Shown here: piece by piece, positions 8,568 to 16,767 of the stretch | How positions within the stretch are numbered: position 1 is the stretch's first letter | Layout of the letters: each line of letters opens with the position of its first letter | DNA from: Nocardia altamirensis NBRC 108246 | GTDB taxonomy: Bacteria; Actinomycetota; Actinomycetes; Mycobacteriales; Mycobacteriaceae | Assembly (NCBI RefSeq): GCF_001612685.1 | Contig: NZ_BDAY01000004.1 | Span: forward strand, 1-43,289 | Reading direction: 5' to 3' | DNA length: 43,289 nt | Program-made: the position numbers and the translations under genes | Notes under the pieces: model-generated | What the model saw: the letters and a program-made list of their open reading frames with translations, nothing else | The model's database searches: none | Told to the model about the DNA's origin: nothing

Positions 8568-8957
8568 GTGTACGTCCTTGCCGGTGCCATCATGCTCAAC
8601 GTCCCCGATCCGGACGCGTCGGCCAACTTTCTGGTCGATCAGCTGGAGTTCACGCACACCATGTCCGACGACGGCCTGGCCGTGGTCTCCCACACGCAGG
8701 CCGGGTTGCGACTGGCCTTCCTGCGGGTCGGGCTCCCGGACTTCAAGCCGCCCTCGGTGGCGGGCGCCCTGAGCAAAGGCATGATCATCGTCATGGTCGT
8801 GGACGGTGTGGACGGTGAATACCGCCGTCTGCAAGAAGCGAACGTCGACATCGTCACGCCACTCGCCTACTCGCAGTGGGCCGAAAATTCCGGCGAACGA
8901 TACTTCCAGGTCCGCGACCCGAACGGCCTCGTCGTCCGCCTCACCGAGTGGGTGTAG
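8568..8957 (+). CDS. VOC family (glyoxalase/bleomycin-resistance-type) protein
   Basis: About 129 residues with the paired beta-alpha-beta-beta-beta fold of the vicinal oxygen chelate superfamily: an opening strand GAIMLNVPDPDASANFLVDQL, TQAGLRLAFLRVG mid-protein, a second-module start IIVMVVDGVDGEYRRLQEA, and the typical close ERYFQVRDPNGLVVRLTEW. Members are metal-dependent lyases, dioxygenases or antibiotic-binding proteins; the substrate cannot be read here. GTG 8568 is chosen because GGAGG lies at 8557-8561, six bases upstream. The gene stands alone. Confidence 0.85.
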   Translation: MYVLAGAIMLNVPDPDASANFLVDQLEFTHTMSDDGLAVVSHTQAGLRLAFLRVGLPDFKPPSVAGALSKGMIIVMVVDGVDGEYRRLQEANVDIVTPLAYSQWAENSGERYFQVRDPNGLVVRLTEWV

Positions 8958-9105
8958 ATCGGCAACGGGTATCGAAATTCATGGCCATGCGGCTTGGCGG
9001 TGAGCACGCGCCCGACCAGCCCGGTTACCGGGCAGGCCTGCCCGCCTGATCGAGAAGGGCTACGGCCCAGCCGATTTGGCCGCGGTGCGCCGCGTGGTAT
9101 GTGGA

Positions 9106-9134
9106 TTGACTCACATTGCCAAGAAGTTTAATCT
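9106..9134 (+). promoter_or_regulatory. Predicted vegetative-type promoter of the XRE cassette
   Basis: TTGACT at 9106-9111 and TAATCT at 9129-9134 are separated by exactly 17 bp, close to the SigA consensus. Transcription would begin near 9141, about 85 bases ahead of the XRE start at 9225. The flanking DNA is more AT-rich than its surroundings. Confidence 0.65.
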
Positions 9135-9224
9135 CGTACCACAGCGCTTCAACCATCGTCGACAGCCTCGATTCGAGAACGATTGATTGGGGTCGAAACA
9201 CGATGCTCGGTCCTGGAGGGTGTG

Positions 9225-9692
9225 ATGCACAAGGGCGAACGGAGGGGGGAGCCCGCGGGCGGTGATTTCGCCGAGAAGTTGAATTGCCTGTTCGCGACAG
9301 TGACTACGGCCGAGGGCCGCGAGTACAGCAACGAGCAGGTGGCTTCGGCGATCACCACAGACGGCGTGCCGATATCGCAGAGCTACATCTGGCAGCTACG
9401 CAAAGGCATCAAGGTCAATCCGACATTGCGGCACGTGCAGGCGCTTGCGGATTACTTCGGTGTGCCGCCCGCCTACTTCTTCGAGGAAGCGGTCACCGAC
9501 CAGGTTGGCGAACGGTTGGCGGAATTACGGGCCGAGCAGCGCCGCCTCGCCGAGATCGCCGAAAGCAGCGAAGCGCAAATGATGGCGCTGCGGGCAGGCG
9601 AGTTATCCAGTAAAAGGCGCAGGCAGGTAATGGAACTGCTGGATGTGGTGTATCGCCTGGAACAGGCTGAACGTGGCGAGACATCCGGCTGA
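9225..9692 (+). CDS. XRE family transcriptional regulator, EspR-like
   Basis: About 155 residues. Residues 14-88 match the layout of mycobacterial EspR: FAEKLNCLFATV, then the helix-turn-helix segment NEQVASAITTDGVPISQSYI followed by WQLRKGIKVNPTLRHVQALA and YFGVPPAYFFEE. The tail (LAELRAEQRRLAEIAESS) is helical and probably dimerises. EspR is a DNA-bending regulator of ESX-1 genes in M. tuberculosis; this is a family relative, not an orthologue claim. ATG 9225 follows GGAGGG (9215-9220). The next gene encodes an ImmA/IrrE peptidase, the family that cleaves XRE repressors, so the two may form a cleavage-controlled switch. Confidence 0.85.
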   Translation: MHKGERRGEPAGGDFAEKLNCLFATVTTAEGREYSNEQVASAITTDGVPISQSYIWQLRKGIKVNPTLRHVQALADYFGVPPAYFFEEAVTDQVGERLAELRAEQRRLAEIAESSEAQMMALRAGELSSKRRRQVMELLDVVYRLEQAERGETSG

Positions 9693-9776
9693 GCCAGCGC
9701 AGCGAATTCGGCAACAACTGAGTCAGCACGGTATCCGTACTGCCAGAGGTTCATCGGCGACCAAGGGGGGCGCGGA

Positions 9777-10298
9777 ATGACCGAGCGGGAGTTACGCAGG
9801 CGCTGTCGCCGACTGCTCAACGACTTGAATATCCGGCCACCGCTGGATGTGACCACGCTGTGTGAACGGGTCGGCGAGCAACGGGGAAAACCGATTCGGC
9901 TGGTGCCGCACCCGATCATCGTGCCTGGTCCGTTCGGTGCGTGGATCACCACCAAACGAGCCGACTACATCCTCTATCAACAGGAAACCACCAAAGCGCA
10001 CCAAGACCACATCATTCTGCACGAGCTCGGACATCTGCTCGCCGGTCACCGCAGCGAGCAGGAGGACGAGTCGTTCTCGGCGCAGCTGTTCCGCGGCGGC
10101 GACCTACCGCCCGATGCGGTGCGTCGCGCGCTGCGCCGCACCTCGTATGACTCCGCGCAGGAACGTGAGGCGGAGACGGTGGCCACCATCATCCTGGAGT
10201 GGGCGTCGGTGCTGGACCGGGTCACGCCGCAGCTGGTATCGGACGAATCGGTACGGCGTCTCGGATCCTCACTGAACGACAGGCTGGGCTGGCTGTGA
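9777..10298 (+). CDS. ImmA/IrrE family metallo-endopeptidase
   Basis: A protein of 173 residues with the zinc-peptidase motif HELGH at residues 82-86 (IILHELGHLLAGH) and a downstream EREAETVATIIL helix carrying the third-ligand region, as in ImmA/IrrE. Family members cut XRE-type repressors after a signal, as ImmA does for ImmR in ICEBs1 and IrrE for DdrO in Deinococcus. The XRE gene ends 84 bp upstream, and the following membrane-protein gene starts inside this gene's stop as GTGA, so the three are one unit. The likely substrate is the EspR-like XRE protein; that is an inference from position. Confidence 0.88.
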   Translation: MTERELRRRCRRLLNDLNIRPPLDVTTLCERVGEQRGKPIRLVPHPIIVPGPFGAWITTKRADYILYQQETTKAHQDHIILHELGHLLAGHRSEQEDESFSAQLFRGGDLPPDAVRRALRRTSYDSAQEREAETVATIILEWASVLDRVTPQLVSDESVRRLGSSLNDRLGWL

Positions 10299-11455
10299 CC
10301 CTGATACCGATCGTGGCGTGGCTGGAGGCAGCCGCCCTGGTATGGATGCTGTCGCTCGTGGTGCGCCGACCGCGAGACGTGCGGCTGCGCTGGATCACCG
10401 CCATGGTCGCGTGCTGGAGTGGGAACCTGCCCTGCATCCTCCAGGCCGTCAAGGGCGAGGCTTTCCTGGGGTTGGATCCGATGTGGTGGCAATTCATCGG
10501 CCAGGTGCTCGTGCTGACCGGTGCGTACTGCATGGTGTGCTTTTTCGCGTTCACGTTGCTCGATGAACGACGGGCCGCCGTCCGGGCAAAGCGGCAAGCG
10601 CTGGTGCTGGTCACCGTGCTGATCGTGCTGCTCGTCGCGACCGTGATCATGCCTGCCGACATGCGGCTCATCGGCGCGCGCCTGTCCTCGTACCAGGATC
10701 CGGCCGCCCGCGGCGTGGCCAGCATCGCCTTGTTCTACACCGCCGCGAACGCCTTCATGCTCTATGCGGAAGTGACCGCGGCAGTCTCGACCGGCCGCGC
10801 GGTGCGCCACGCCGCGGGGTGGTTCCGGCGCGCGCTGCTGATCACCACGGCGGGGTCGGCGACGTTGGTGGTCGTCTGCGTCATCTTCGTGCTCAACGGC
10901 GCACTGCTCTTCGCGAACATCAACCTGCCCACCGCCATTCAGCTGACCGCAGTCGTCTTGCTGCTGCCGGGGTGTGGCTTGTTCTTCCTCGGGATCACGC
11001 TGCCTGCCGCGGTCACCAGAGTGGCCGCGGCGCGGATCTGGTTGCGCCACCGTCGCGCATACCGAGACCTTGCCCCGCTGTGGACGCTGCTGCACGCCGA
11101 ATTCCCGGAAGACGCGCTGACCAACCGCGTGCCGACCGACCCTCGGCTGGACAGGTTCCGCCTCACCGGGGTGCACCGTCGCTTCTACCGGCGGGTCATC
11201 GAATGCCGGGACGGGCTGGTCCGCATCAGCCCCTACGTCGCCCATCTCCGCGGCGACGATCAGCGAGGCGCCGAAACGCCCGCCGAGCTGGCGCAGCAAC
11301 TGCGGCGTGCGCTGCATGCCCGCGCCGCAGGCATCGATGTCGAAGGGCCTGCCGTGCCGATCGCCAGCCCGGCAACCGACGGATTCGACGCTGACGTCAG
11401 CGAACTCCTCACGCTCGCAAGTGCATTGCCTCCTGTAGGCGCCTCAGCACGCTGA
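10295..11455 (+). CDS. MAB_1171c-type putative transporter (integral membrane protein)
   Basis: A protein of 386 residues. The N-terminal 245 residues hold about seven hydrophobic helices (for example VAWLEAAALVWMLSLVV, LVLVTVLIVLLVATVIM, LLITTAGSATLVVVCVIFVL). The cytoplasmic C-terminal part contains YRDLAPLWTLLHAEFPEDAL and a FYRRVIECRDGLVRISPY motif. This matches the group annotated as MAB_1171c family putative transporters, which are found with XRE and ImmA/IrrE genes in actinobacteria. No transport function has been shown as far as I know. GTG 10295 overlaps the peptidase stop. It could be the membrane sensor or the output of the switch. Confidence 0.75.
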   Translation: MTLIPIVAWLEAAALVWMLSLVVRRPRDVRLRWITAMVACWSGNLPCILQAVKGEAFLGLDPMWWQFIGQVLVLTGAYCMVCFFAFTLLDERRAAVRAKRQALVLVTVLIVLLVATVIMPADMRLIGARLSSYQDPAARGVASIALFYTAANAFMLYAEVTAAVSTGRAVRHAAGWFRRALLITTAGSATLVVVCVIFVLNGALLFANINLPTAIQLTAVVLLLPGCGLFFLGITLPAAVTRVAAARIWLRHRRAYRDLAPLWTLLHAEFPEDALTNRVPTDPRLDRFRLTGVHRRFYRRVIECRDGLVRISPYVAHLRGDDQRGAETPAELAQQLRRALHARAAGIDVEGPAVPIASPATDGFDADVSELLTLASALPPVGASAR

Positions 11456-11539
11456 ACTCCCGAAAAGGCCGACATGACGACAGACACTGCCGCCATGACA
11501 ACCGGCCACGTCAAAAGCTAGCCAACAGAGGGACGAATC

Positions 11540-12742
11540 ATGACAAAGGCGCTCATCATCGGCGGTGGCATCGCCGGTCCGGTCACCGCGATGGCGCTAC
11601 AGAAAGCCGGCATCGAATCCGTGGTGTACGAGGCATATCCGCACGGCGCCGATGATGTGGGTGCGTTTCTCGCCCTCTTCGCCAATGGCATGGATGTTCT
11701 TCGCACGCTCGAGGCCGACCAGCCCGTACTCGACTGTTCGTTCGCCGCGGAACGCTCCGAGGCCTACGACAAGACGGGTCGCTTTCTGGGACAGGGCAAT
11801 ATGGGCGGCAGCCACGGCGTCGGCCCGCGCACGCTCAGCCGGGCACAGCTGTATCGGGTTCTACGGGACGAGGCTATCCGGCGTGGTCTGCGTATCGAAT
11901 ACGGGAAACGGCTGATCACGGCTACCAGCGCCGCCGGTGGCGGGGTGGTGGCTGCCTTCGACGACGGCAGCGAGAGCGAGGGCGAGCTACTTATCGGTGC
12001 GGATGGGGCGCACTCAACGGTCCGTGGCCTCATCGACGCGGCCGCACCCCAAGCGCAGTACACCGGAAACACGATGGTCTGCGGATATACCCGGCACAGT
12101 CCGGTACCGACCGAGCCGGCGACCTATCGCATCGTCTACGGCCGCCGCGTTGCTTTCGTCTACATCACCGACCCGGACGGGCAAACCTGGTGGTTCACGA
12201 ATATCCCTGGGCCACAAAGGGGCAACTCCGAGGACGGGGTGACCGCGGCGGAGTATTGGCAACAGCAGGCGATCGATTGCGTGGCCGGCGACAACACGCC
12301 CGCCGCCGAATTCATCCGGTCGACCGACAACGTTGTCGCGGTCACGGCCTATCACCTGCCCAAGCTTCCCGCCTGGCACACGCGGAACATGATCGTCGTC
12401 GGCGACGCGGCCCACGCGGCGATACCCCAGGCAGGCCACGGTGCGTCGATGGCGATGGAAGACAGCGTTGTACTGGCGCAATGCTTGCGCGATCTGCCGA
12501 CCATCGAAACCGCTTTCGCCGCTTACGATCGGCTGCGTCGTCCCCGGGTGGCACGTGCCATGGTCACCAGTGCGCGAATGAGCAAAGCCGCCACGCCTGC
12601 CGGTCGCATACCTGGCCTGCTCCGCGATCACGTGCTGCTCAAACTTCTCAAAGGCCGCACCGCCAACACCGCCGACTGGCTCACCGACCATCACATCGAC
12701 TGGGCTGCTCCGGTATCCGTGGCAAACCACTGGCATCGATAA
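11540..12742 (+). CDS. FAD-dependent monooxygenase
   Basis: A protein of 400 residues of the PHBH-like class A flavin monooxygenases. The Rossmann ADP-binding loop is IIGGGIAGPV at residues 7-16, the GADGAHSTVRGLI motif (DG type) lies near 155, and the second FAD motif VVGDAAHAAIPQAGHGASMA lies near 288. It uses NAD(P)H and oxygen to hydroxylate an organic substrate, possibly a drug or secondary metabolite. AGAGGGA precedes ATG 11540. It starts 85 bp after the MAB_1171c-type gene on the same strand and is probably the output gene of the XRE/ImmA cassette; that link is inferred from position only. Confidence 0.88.
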   Translation: MTKALIIGGGIAGPVTAMALQKAGIESVVYEAYPHGADDVGAFLALFANGMDVLRTLEADQPVLDCSFAAERSEAYDKTGRFLGQGNMGGSHGVGPRTLSRAQLYRVLRDEAIRRGLRIEYGKRLITATSAAGGGVVAAFDDGSESEGELLIGADGAHSTVRGLIDAAAPQAQYTGNTMVCGYTRHSPVPTEPATYRIVYGRRVAFVYITDPDGQTWWFTNIPGPQRGNSEDGVTAAEYWQQQAIDCVAGDNTPAAEFIRSTDNVVAVTAYHLPKLPAWHTRNMIVVGDAAHAAIPQAGHGASMAMEDSVVLAQCLRDLPTIETAFAAYDRLRRPRVARAMVTSARMSKAATPAGRIPGLLRDHVLLKLLKGRTANTADWLTDHHIDWAAPVSVANHWHR

Positions 12743-12770
12743 ACGTGCACTGTAAAGCTATTGATGTGGG

Positions 12771-12799
12771 TTGACTGTGTTCCTGACGACGCCTACTCT
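12771..12799 (+). promoter_or_regulatory. Predicted promoter, second copy of the TTGACT-type pattern
   Basis: TTGACT at 12771-12776 and TACTCT at 12794-12799 with a 17-bp spacer, the same -35 and spacing as the promoter at 9106. The first plausible starts downstream are ATG 12885 and ATG 13101. The region up to 12880 is AT-rich and has no convincing gene of its own. Confidence 0.55.
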
Positions 12800-13100
12800 C
12801 GGTGCACAAGCTTTGACCATCATCGATAATTTTGATTTCAGCTCCTTTGACAGGAGTGGAAGGGCGAGTGGGGTAGAGGTCGCGATGCGCAAGGGGGCAA
12901 GCATGACCTCGGGGGAGTGGAAACCGATCGCGCCATTGAAGATTCCCCATTCTTCGAGATGCGGTGGCGACAACTCTCGGCACACTCAGCTGATCGCCGA
13001 ATTCGAGCAGCCGCGCGGCGCTGATCGGGAGGAGGGGATCCGACCAGTAGGAGCGCACTGGTCGAATTGCATTACAGTCCAGGAAAGATTGGCTTCGACG

Positions 13101-13343
13101 ATGTCTACAAGTATTGGACCTGTCAAACTGCGGTTGCAGTTCGGACCTCCATCGATGCCGCACGACTTGCGGGAGATCGCGGCGACACACGGCATGGAGG
13201 CAATTGCGGCTCGGATCAACGAGTTGCACGCCGCAGGTAATCATGTGGCCGCCGAGACCATCGAACGTGAATTGCGAGGAGCAGGCATGGGCGTGCTGGT
13301 TCCCCGCGCCCACGGAGGTCGTGGGCGTGCTGACCGGCGGTGA
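13101..13343 (+). CDS. Small hypothetical protein upstream of the DUF6907-like gene
   Basis: About 80 residues from ATG 13101. The core HDLREIAATHGMEAIAARI followed by NELHAAGNHVAAETIEREL is strongly helical and amphipathic. The frame stays open upstream to ATG 12885, which has a GAGG, so a 152-residue form is possible, but codon use before 13101 is poor. Its end overlaps the start of the next gene by 17 bases, suggesting coupling. The family is not recognised. Confidence 0.5.
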   Translation: MSTSIGPVKLRLQFGPPSMPHDLREIAATHGMEAIAARINELHAAGNHVAAETIERELRGAGMGVLVPRAHGGRGRADRR

Positions 13344-13707
13344 CTCCATTCCCGCCACGCCCGCACCCGCTGATTGCGGCACCGATCCTCGTCCGCCCGC
13401 TCAGCAGTCACCGCCTTGTCCACACTGGTGTGAGCGTCCCGCCGACCACGCGTGGGAAGACGACGGTGTCGGTGCAGGCGGAATGCGCTGTCACTGGCGC
13501 ACATTCGCGATTCCCGGCACCGCGTGCGGGACGGTGATGTTGCTCGTCGCCGACTATCGCGACAGGCGAGGGATACAGCGCGGCGCGACACGCTATGTCG
13601 TCACGACAGGCGAAGACGGTGATCTGGACGCGGCCGGTGCCGCAGGATTGGCCGCGACGCTGGCGGCGGCGCTTGCCACCGCCGATGAGCGTGCCCCTCG
13701 GGGATGA
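13327..13707 (+). CDS. DUF6907-like cysteine/histidine protein
   Basis: About 126 residues: a proline-rich N-terminal tail, then a compact domain beginning PPCPHWCERPADHAWEDDGV, which is the CPxWC...H pattern of the actinobacterial DUF6907 group. The rest ends in a helical DAAGAAGLAATLAAALATAD. Two or more Cys/His pairs suggest metal binding. GTG 13327 has GGAGG at 13314-13318. Such genes are common in Streptomyces and Nocardia next to XRE-type regulators, as loosely seen here; the function is unknown. Confidence 0.6.
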   Translation: MLTGGDSIPATPAPADCGTDPRPPAQQSPPCPHWCERPADHAWEDDGVGAGGMRCHWRTFAIPGTACGTVMLLVADYRDRRGIQRGATRYVVTTGEDGDLDAAGAAGLAATLAAALATADERAPRG

Positions 13708-13791
13708 TCATCCGGCGCTGGACTCGACCACAGGCGGTTGCCGCCCCGGTCAGCTCGAAAACTGTACCGGCGTAAGGCGATTCCTTCAGCG

Positions 13792-14631
13792 CTACACCCG
13801 CAGCTCCAGCTGGTCGATCGTGTCCACGTCGGCGAGCAGATCGATTGCGACGATCCGGCCGTCCGAGATGGTGAAGTCGAAAACCACTCGGGGAGTGCCG
13901 GATACCGTCCACACCAGACCCGAGCGGCCGTCGATCAGTGCGAGCCGCGCGGCCTTGGCGCGACCGGCGAAGGTGTCGGCGACCGCCTTGGCTCCGGACG
14001 CAGCGACCGCGCCGGTGGCCACCGCGGTGGCGTCCGCCCGCAGCACCACGTCCGGGTCAAGCAAGGTCAGCAGCGCTTCGAAATCGCCGCCGCGCGCGGC
14101 AGCGAGGAACGCGGCGACCACCTGACGCTGGCGGTCGCGGTCAGCGGCGGCTCGCGCGCCCTGCACGCGCCGCCGCGCCCTGCTCGCCAATTGCCGTGCG
14201 GTGGCAGGCGTTTTGCCGACCACCGGGGCGATCTCGTCGAAGGGCACCGCGAAAATGTCGTGCAACACGAAGGCAAGCCGCTCCGGCGGCGCGAGGGTGT
14301 CGAGCACCACCAGCAGCGCGAGACCGATCGAATCGCCGAGCACCGCTTCGGTTTCCGGATCGGTCGCGATGTCCGCGGGTTCGTGATCCGCCAGCGGTTC
14401 CTCGTTGCGGACCTTGCGTGACTGCAGCACGTTCAAGCAGATCCGGGCCACCACGGTGGTCAGCCAGCCGCCGAGGTTGTCGATTTCGGCGGTATCGGAA
14501 CGGCTCAACCGAAACCACGCCTCCTGCAGCGCATCTTCGGCCTCGGTGCCCGAGCCGAGGATCCGGTAGGCCACCGCAAGCAAGTGCGTGCGGTGCTCCT
14601 CGAAGCGCTCGGCAAGGAAATTCTGGTCCAT
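13792..14631 (-). CDS. ECF41-type RNA polymerase sigma factor with SnoaL-like C-terminal domain
   Basis: A protein of 279 residues, longer than a plain ECF sigma. Region 2 is at residues 5-75 (FEEHRTHLLAVAYRILGSG, DALQEAWFRLSR, GGWLTTVVARICLNVL). Region 4 is near 130-165 (PFDEIAPVVGKTPATARQL, ASRARRRVQG). Residues 175-279 form a SnoaL/NTF2-like domain (FEALLTLLDPDVVLRADA ... VVFDFTISDGRIVAIDLLAD) that tunes activity in the ECF41/SigJ group, which lacks an anti-sigma factor. ECF41 genes often sit beside a small oxidoreductase, decarboxylase or epimerase gene they control; here the divergent neighbour is only a VOC gene stump. Confidence 0.9.
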   Translation of the reverse strand: MDQNFLAERFEEHRTHLLAVAYRILGSGTEAEDALQEAWFRLSRSDTAEIDNLGGWLTTVVARICLNVLQSRKVRNEEPLADHEPADIATDPETEAVLGDSIGLALLVVLDTLAPPERLAFVLHDIFAVPFDEIAPVVGKTPATARQLASRARRRVQGARAAADRDRQRQVVAAFLAAARGGDFEALLTLLDPDVVLRADATAVATGAVAASGAKAVADTFAGRAKAARLALIDGRSGLVWTVSGTPRVVFDFTISDGRIVAIDLLADVDTIDQLELRV

Positions 14632-14718
14632 GTGTCACATCTTCCCGTTCGGGCCGGTCAAGTAGTCGTCACCGGAGGGACAGCCGGAGAACCCCACTGG
14701 AACGAACAAGGAGCGAAT

Positions 14719-14808
14719 GTGACAGACGGACTGCAGACCATCGTGTACCCCGTTACCAACCTGGTCAAGGCGAAAGCACTGTACGTGATCGGGCTGCGTC
14801 AGCCGTGA
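14719..14808 (+). pseudogene. 5' stump of a VOC/glyoxalase gene
   Basis: GTG 14719, preceded by AAGGAG, opens a frame reading VTDGLQTIVYPVTNLVKAKALY, which is the usual first 22 residues of a VOC-family protein (first strand plus helix). The frame then runs VIGLRQP and stops at 14808. A complete VOC protein would need about 100 more residues, and none follow in any frame. It lies divergent from the ECF41 sigma gene, a position where an ECF41 target gene is often found. The stop overlaps the TrmO-family start as GTGA, so a deletion probably joined the two. Confidence 0.65.
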
Positions 14809-15209
14809 ACGATGGCTATCTGGTGTCCCCGGTCGGCTGGGTGGAGATCGACGGGGCAGCGGCCCCGGAGCAGGGTGACGGGGGAGCGCCGATCGCGCGA
14901 ATCCGCCTGCGCGCGGAGCTGATCGAGGCCGCGGTGGGTCTGCGTGCCGGGGGCGAGGTGCTGGTGCTGACCTGGCTGCATCGCGCGGACCGTGCGGTAC
15001 TGGTGGTGTATCCGCGCTGCAGCCGGGCGAGGCCGCCCGCCGGAGTCTTCGCGACCAGTTCGCCACATCGGCCGAATCCGGTTGGTCTGCACCGGGTTAC
15101 GGTTGTCGACGTGGACGGACCGGTGCTGACCGTCCGTGATCTGGAAGCTCTCGATGGTACGCCGGTCATCGATGTGAAACCGGTGCTCGGCGGTGTCGAC
15201 GAGCGGTGA
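14805..15209 (+). CDS. TrmO/TsaA-family tRNA m6t6A methyltransferase-like protein
   Basis: About 134 residues with the family signatures FATSSPHRPNPVGLHRVTVV and LEALDGTPVIDVKPVLG, and an N-terminal YLVSPVGWVEI strand. TrmO methylates N6-threonylcarbamoyladenosine at position 37 of tRNAs reading ACY codons, using SAM; the short actinobacterial forms are less studied. GTG 14805 overlaps the stop of the VOC stump, so it is now translated from that gene's leader. The true N-terminus may have been trimmed by the event that created the stump. Confidence 0.8.
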   Translation: MNDGYLVSPVGWVEIDGAAAPEQGDGGAPIARIRLRAELIEAAVGLRAGGEVLVLTWLHRADRAVLVVYPRCSRARPPAGVFATSSPHRPNPVGLHRVTVVDVDGPVLTVRDLEALDGTPVIDVKPVLGGVDER

Positions 15210-15222
15210 GTCTGCCCAGGCG

Positions 15223-16767
15223 TCAGGTGGAGTCCGCTCGGTGGCATGCCGCATCGATCGCGGTGAAAGCCGCCGACGCCAGGATCAACAACGCCGAAAC
15301 CAGCAGTGCCACATCGAGACCGTGATGGAACGCCGCCTTTCCGGTGTTGAGCACGTCGGACACCTTCGACAGGTATGCGAGATACGGGGTGACGTCGACA
15401 CCCGGGGGTATCCGGCCACGTTCGACGGCGTCGATGGCGGTGGGTTGCAGTGCGGTCGGCAAGCCCAATTCGGTCATCCGCGCCTTCAGATCCGAGGTGA
15501 GGTACGCACTCACCATTGCTCCGAGCGCGGCGACACCGACGGCCGAACCGACTTGGCGCATCGTATTGGTCACTGCGGCAGCCATACCCGATTGCTCCGG
15601 AGCCACTCCGGACAGCACGGCCGAGGTCAACGGCACTACCGCGATACCGAAGCCGAACCCGGCCACCGCCATCGCTCCTGCCAGCGGCAGATCGTGCAGT
15701 GGGCCTGCGAGGACATGGCGGGTCAGCAGGATCCCGCACGCGCCGACCACACAACCGATGATCATGGGGGTGCGCGCCCCGTGGTGCGCCACCCAGACGC
15801 CGGCGGCCAGTGATCCGACGACGATCGCGACCGCCATCGGCACGAAGACCGTCGCCGTGTGTGCCGCCGAATACGACTGCATCACTTGTAAATACAGCGC
15901 GGTGAAGAAAAAGATCGAGAAGACGCCGAAGTAGACGGCGAAGGCGACCACCAGCGCACCGCGCACCACCGGTATGCGCAGATATCGAAAGTCGAAGATG
16001 GGTGCGCGAGCCCGTGTTTCGACGACGACGAAAGCGGCGAACGCGAGCGCGCCGAGCGCAAACAGTGCGAGCACCGAGGGCGCGGAGTAGCCCTTTTCCT
16101 CGCCGGAGATCGCAGCGTAGATCACCGACCCGAGAAAGAGTGCGCCGAGCAGGGTTCCGGCCCAGTCGACGGGACCGAGGCCAGGATCGGAGCTTTCCGG
16201 GACGGACCACAGTGCGGCAACGAGCGCCACCGCCCCGATCACCAGATTGAACCAGAAGATCGAGCGCCACCCGTACGCGTGGACCAGCACCCCGCCCAGT
16301 ACCGGTCCGGCCGCCAGCGCCAGTCCGGACACCGCCGCCCACACGCCGATCGCCTTGGCGCGCTTGCGGTCATCCGGGAAGATGTGTCGCAACACCGAAA
16401 GGGTGCCCGGTTCCGACGCGGCCGCGCCCAAGCCCATGATCGCGCGACCGGCGATGAGCACCGGCACGCTGGCCGCAAGCGCCGCGATCGCCGATCCGGC
16501 GCAGAAGATCACCAATCCGATGAGCATGACTCGTTTGCGACCCCAGCGGTCACCGAGCGAACCGCCCGCCAGCATGAGGCTGGCGAAGACCACGGTGTAG
16601 GCGTTGACCACCCATTGCAGCAACGTCACGTCGGCGCTGAGTTCGCGCCGGATATCGCCGAGCGCGACACTGACGACAGTGGTGTCGAGGAAGGTGACGA
16701 ACAGGACGACAGTGACCGCTGCCAGTGCAGTGCCTGGTCGCGTCGTTGTTCCCAGAGTTTTGTCCAT
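15223..16767 (-). CDS. MFS drug exporter, DHA2 (EmrB/QacA) family
   Basis: About 514 residues with 14 predicted membrane helices. Motif A is GGSLGDRWGRKRVML after helix 2. The helix-1 motif LFVTFLDTTVVSVALGDI is the D1 motif of the 14-helix group, and motif C appears as GLALAAGPVLGG. It would export hydrophobic compounds using the proton gradient. ATG 16767 (MDKTLGTTTRPG) is favoured over ATG 16782. Its end converges on the TrmO-family gene with 13 bp between. No regulator gene is adjacent. Confidence 0.92.
   Translation of the reverse strand: MDKTLGTTTRPGTALAAVTVVLFVTFLDTTVVSVALGDIRRELSADVTLLQWVVNAYTVVFASLMLAGGSLGDRWGRKRVMLIGLVIFCAGSAIAALAASVPVLIAGRAIMGLGAAASEPGTLSVLRHIFPDDRKRAKAIGVWAAVSGLALAAGPVLGGVLVHAYGWRSIFWFNLVIGAVALVAALWSVPESSDPGLGPVDWAGTLLGALFLGSVIYAAISGEEKGYSAPSVLALFALGALAFAAFVVVETRARAPIFDFRYLRIPVVRGALVVAFAVYFGVFSIFFFTALYLQVMQSYSAAHTATVFVPMAVAIVVGSLAAGVWVAHHGARTPMIIGCVVGACGILLTRHVLAGPLHDLPLAGAMAVAGFGFGIAVVPLTSAVLSGVAPEQSGMAAAVTNTMRQVGSAVGVAALGAMVSAYLTSDLKARMTELGLPTALQPTAIDAVERGRIPPGVDVTPYLAYLSKVSDVLNTGKAAFHHGLDVALLVSALLILASAAFTAIDAACHRADST

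Noticed and set aside
12681..13382. Long minus-strand open frame opposite the small-gene pair
   Set aside because: The promoter, coupling and CPxWC motif lie on the plus strand; the minus frame has low-complexity Arg/Ser content.
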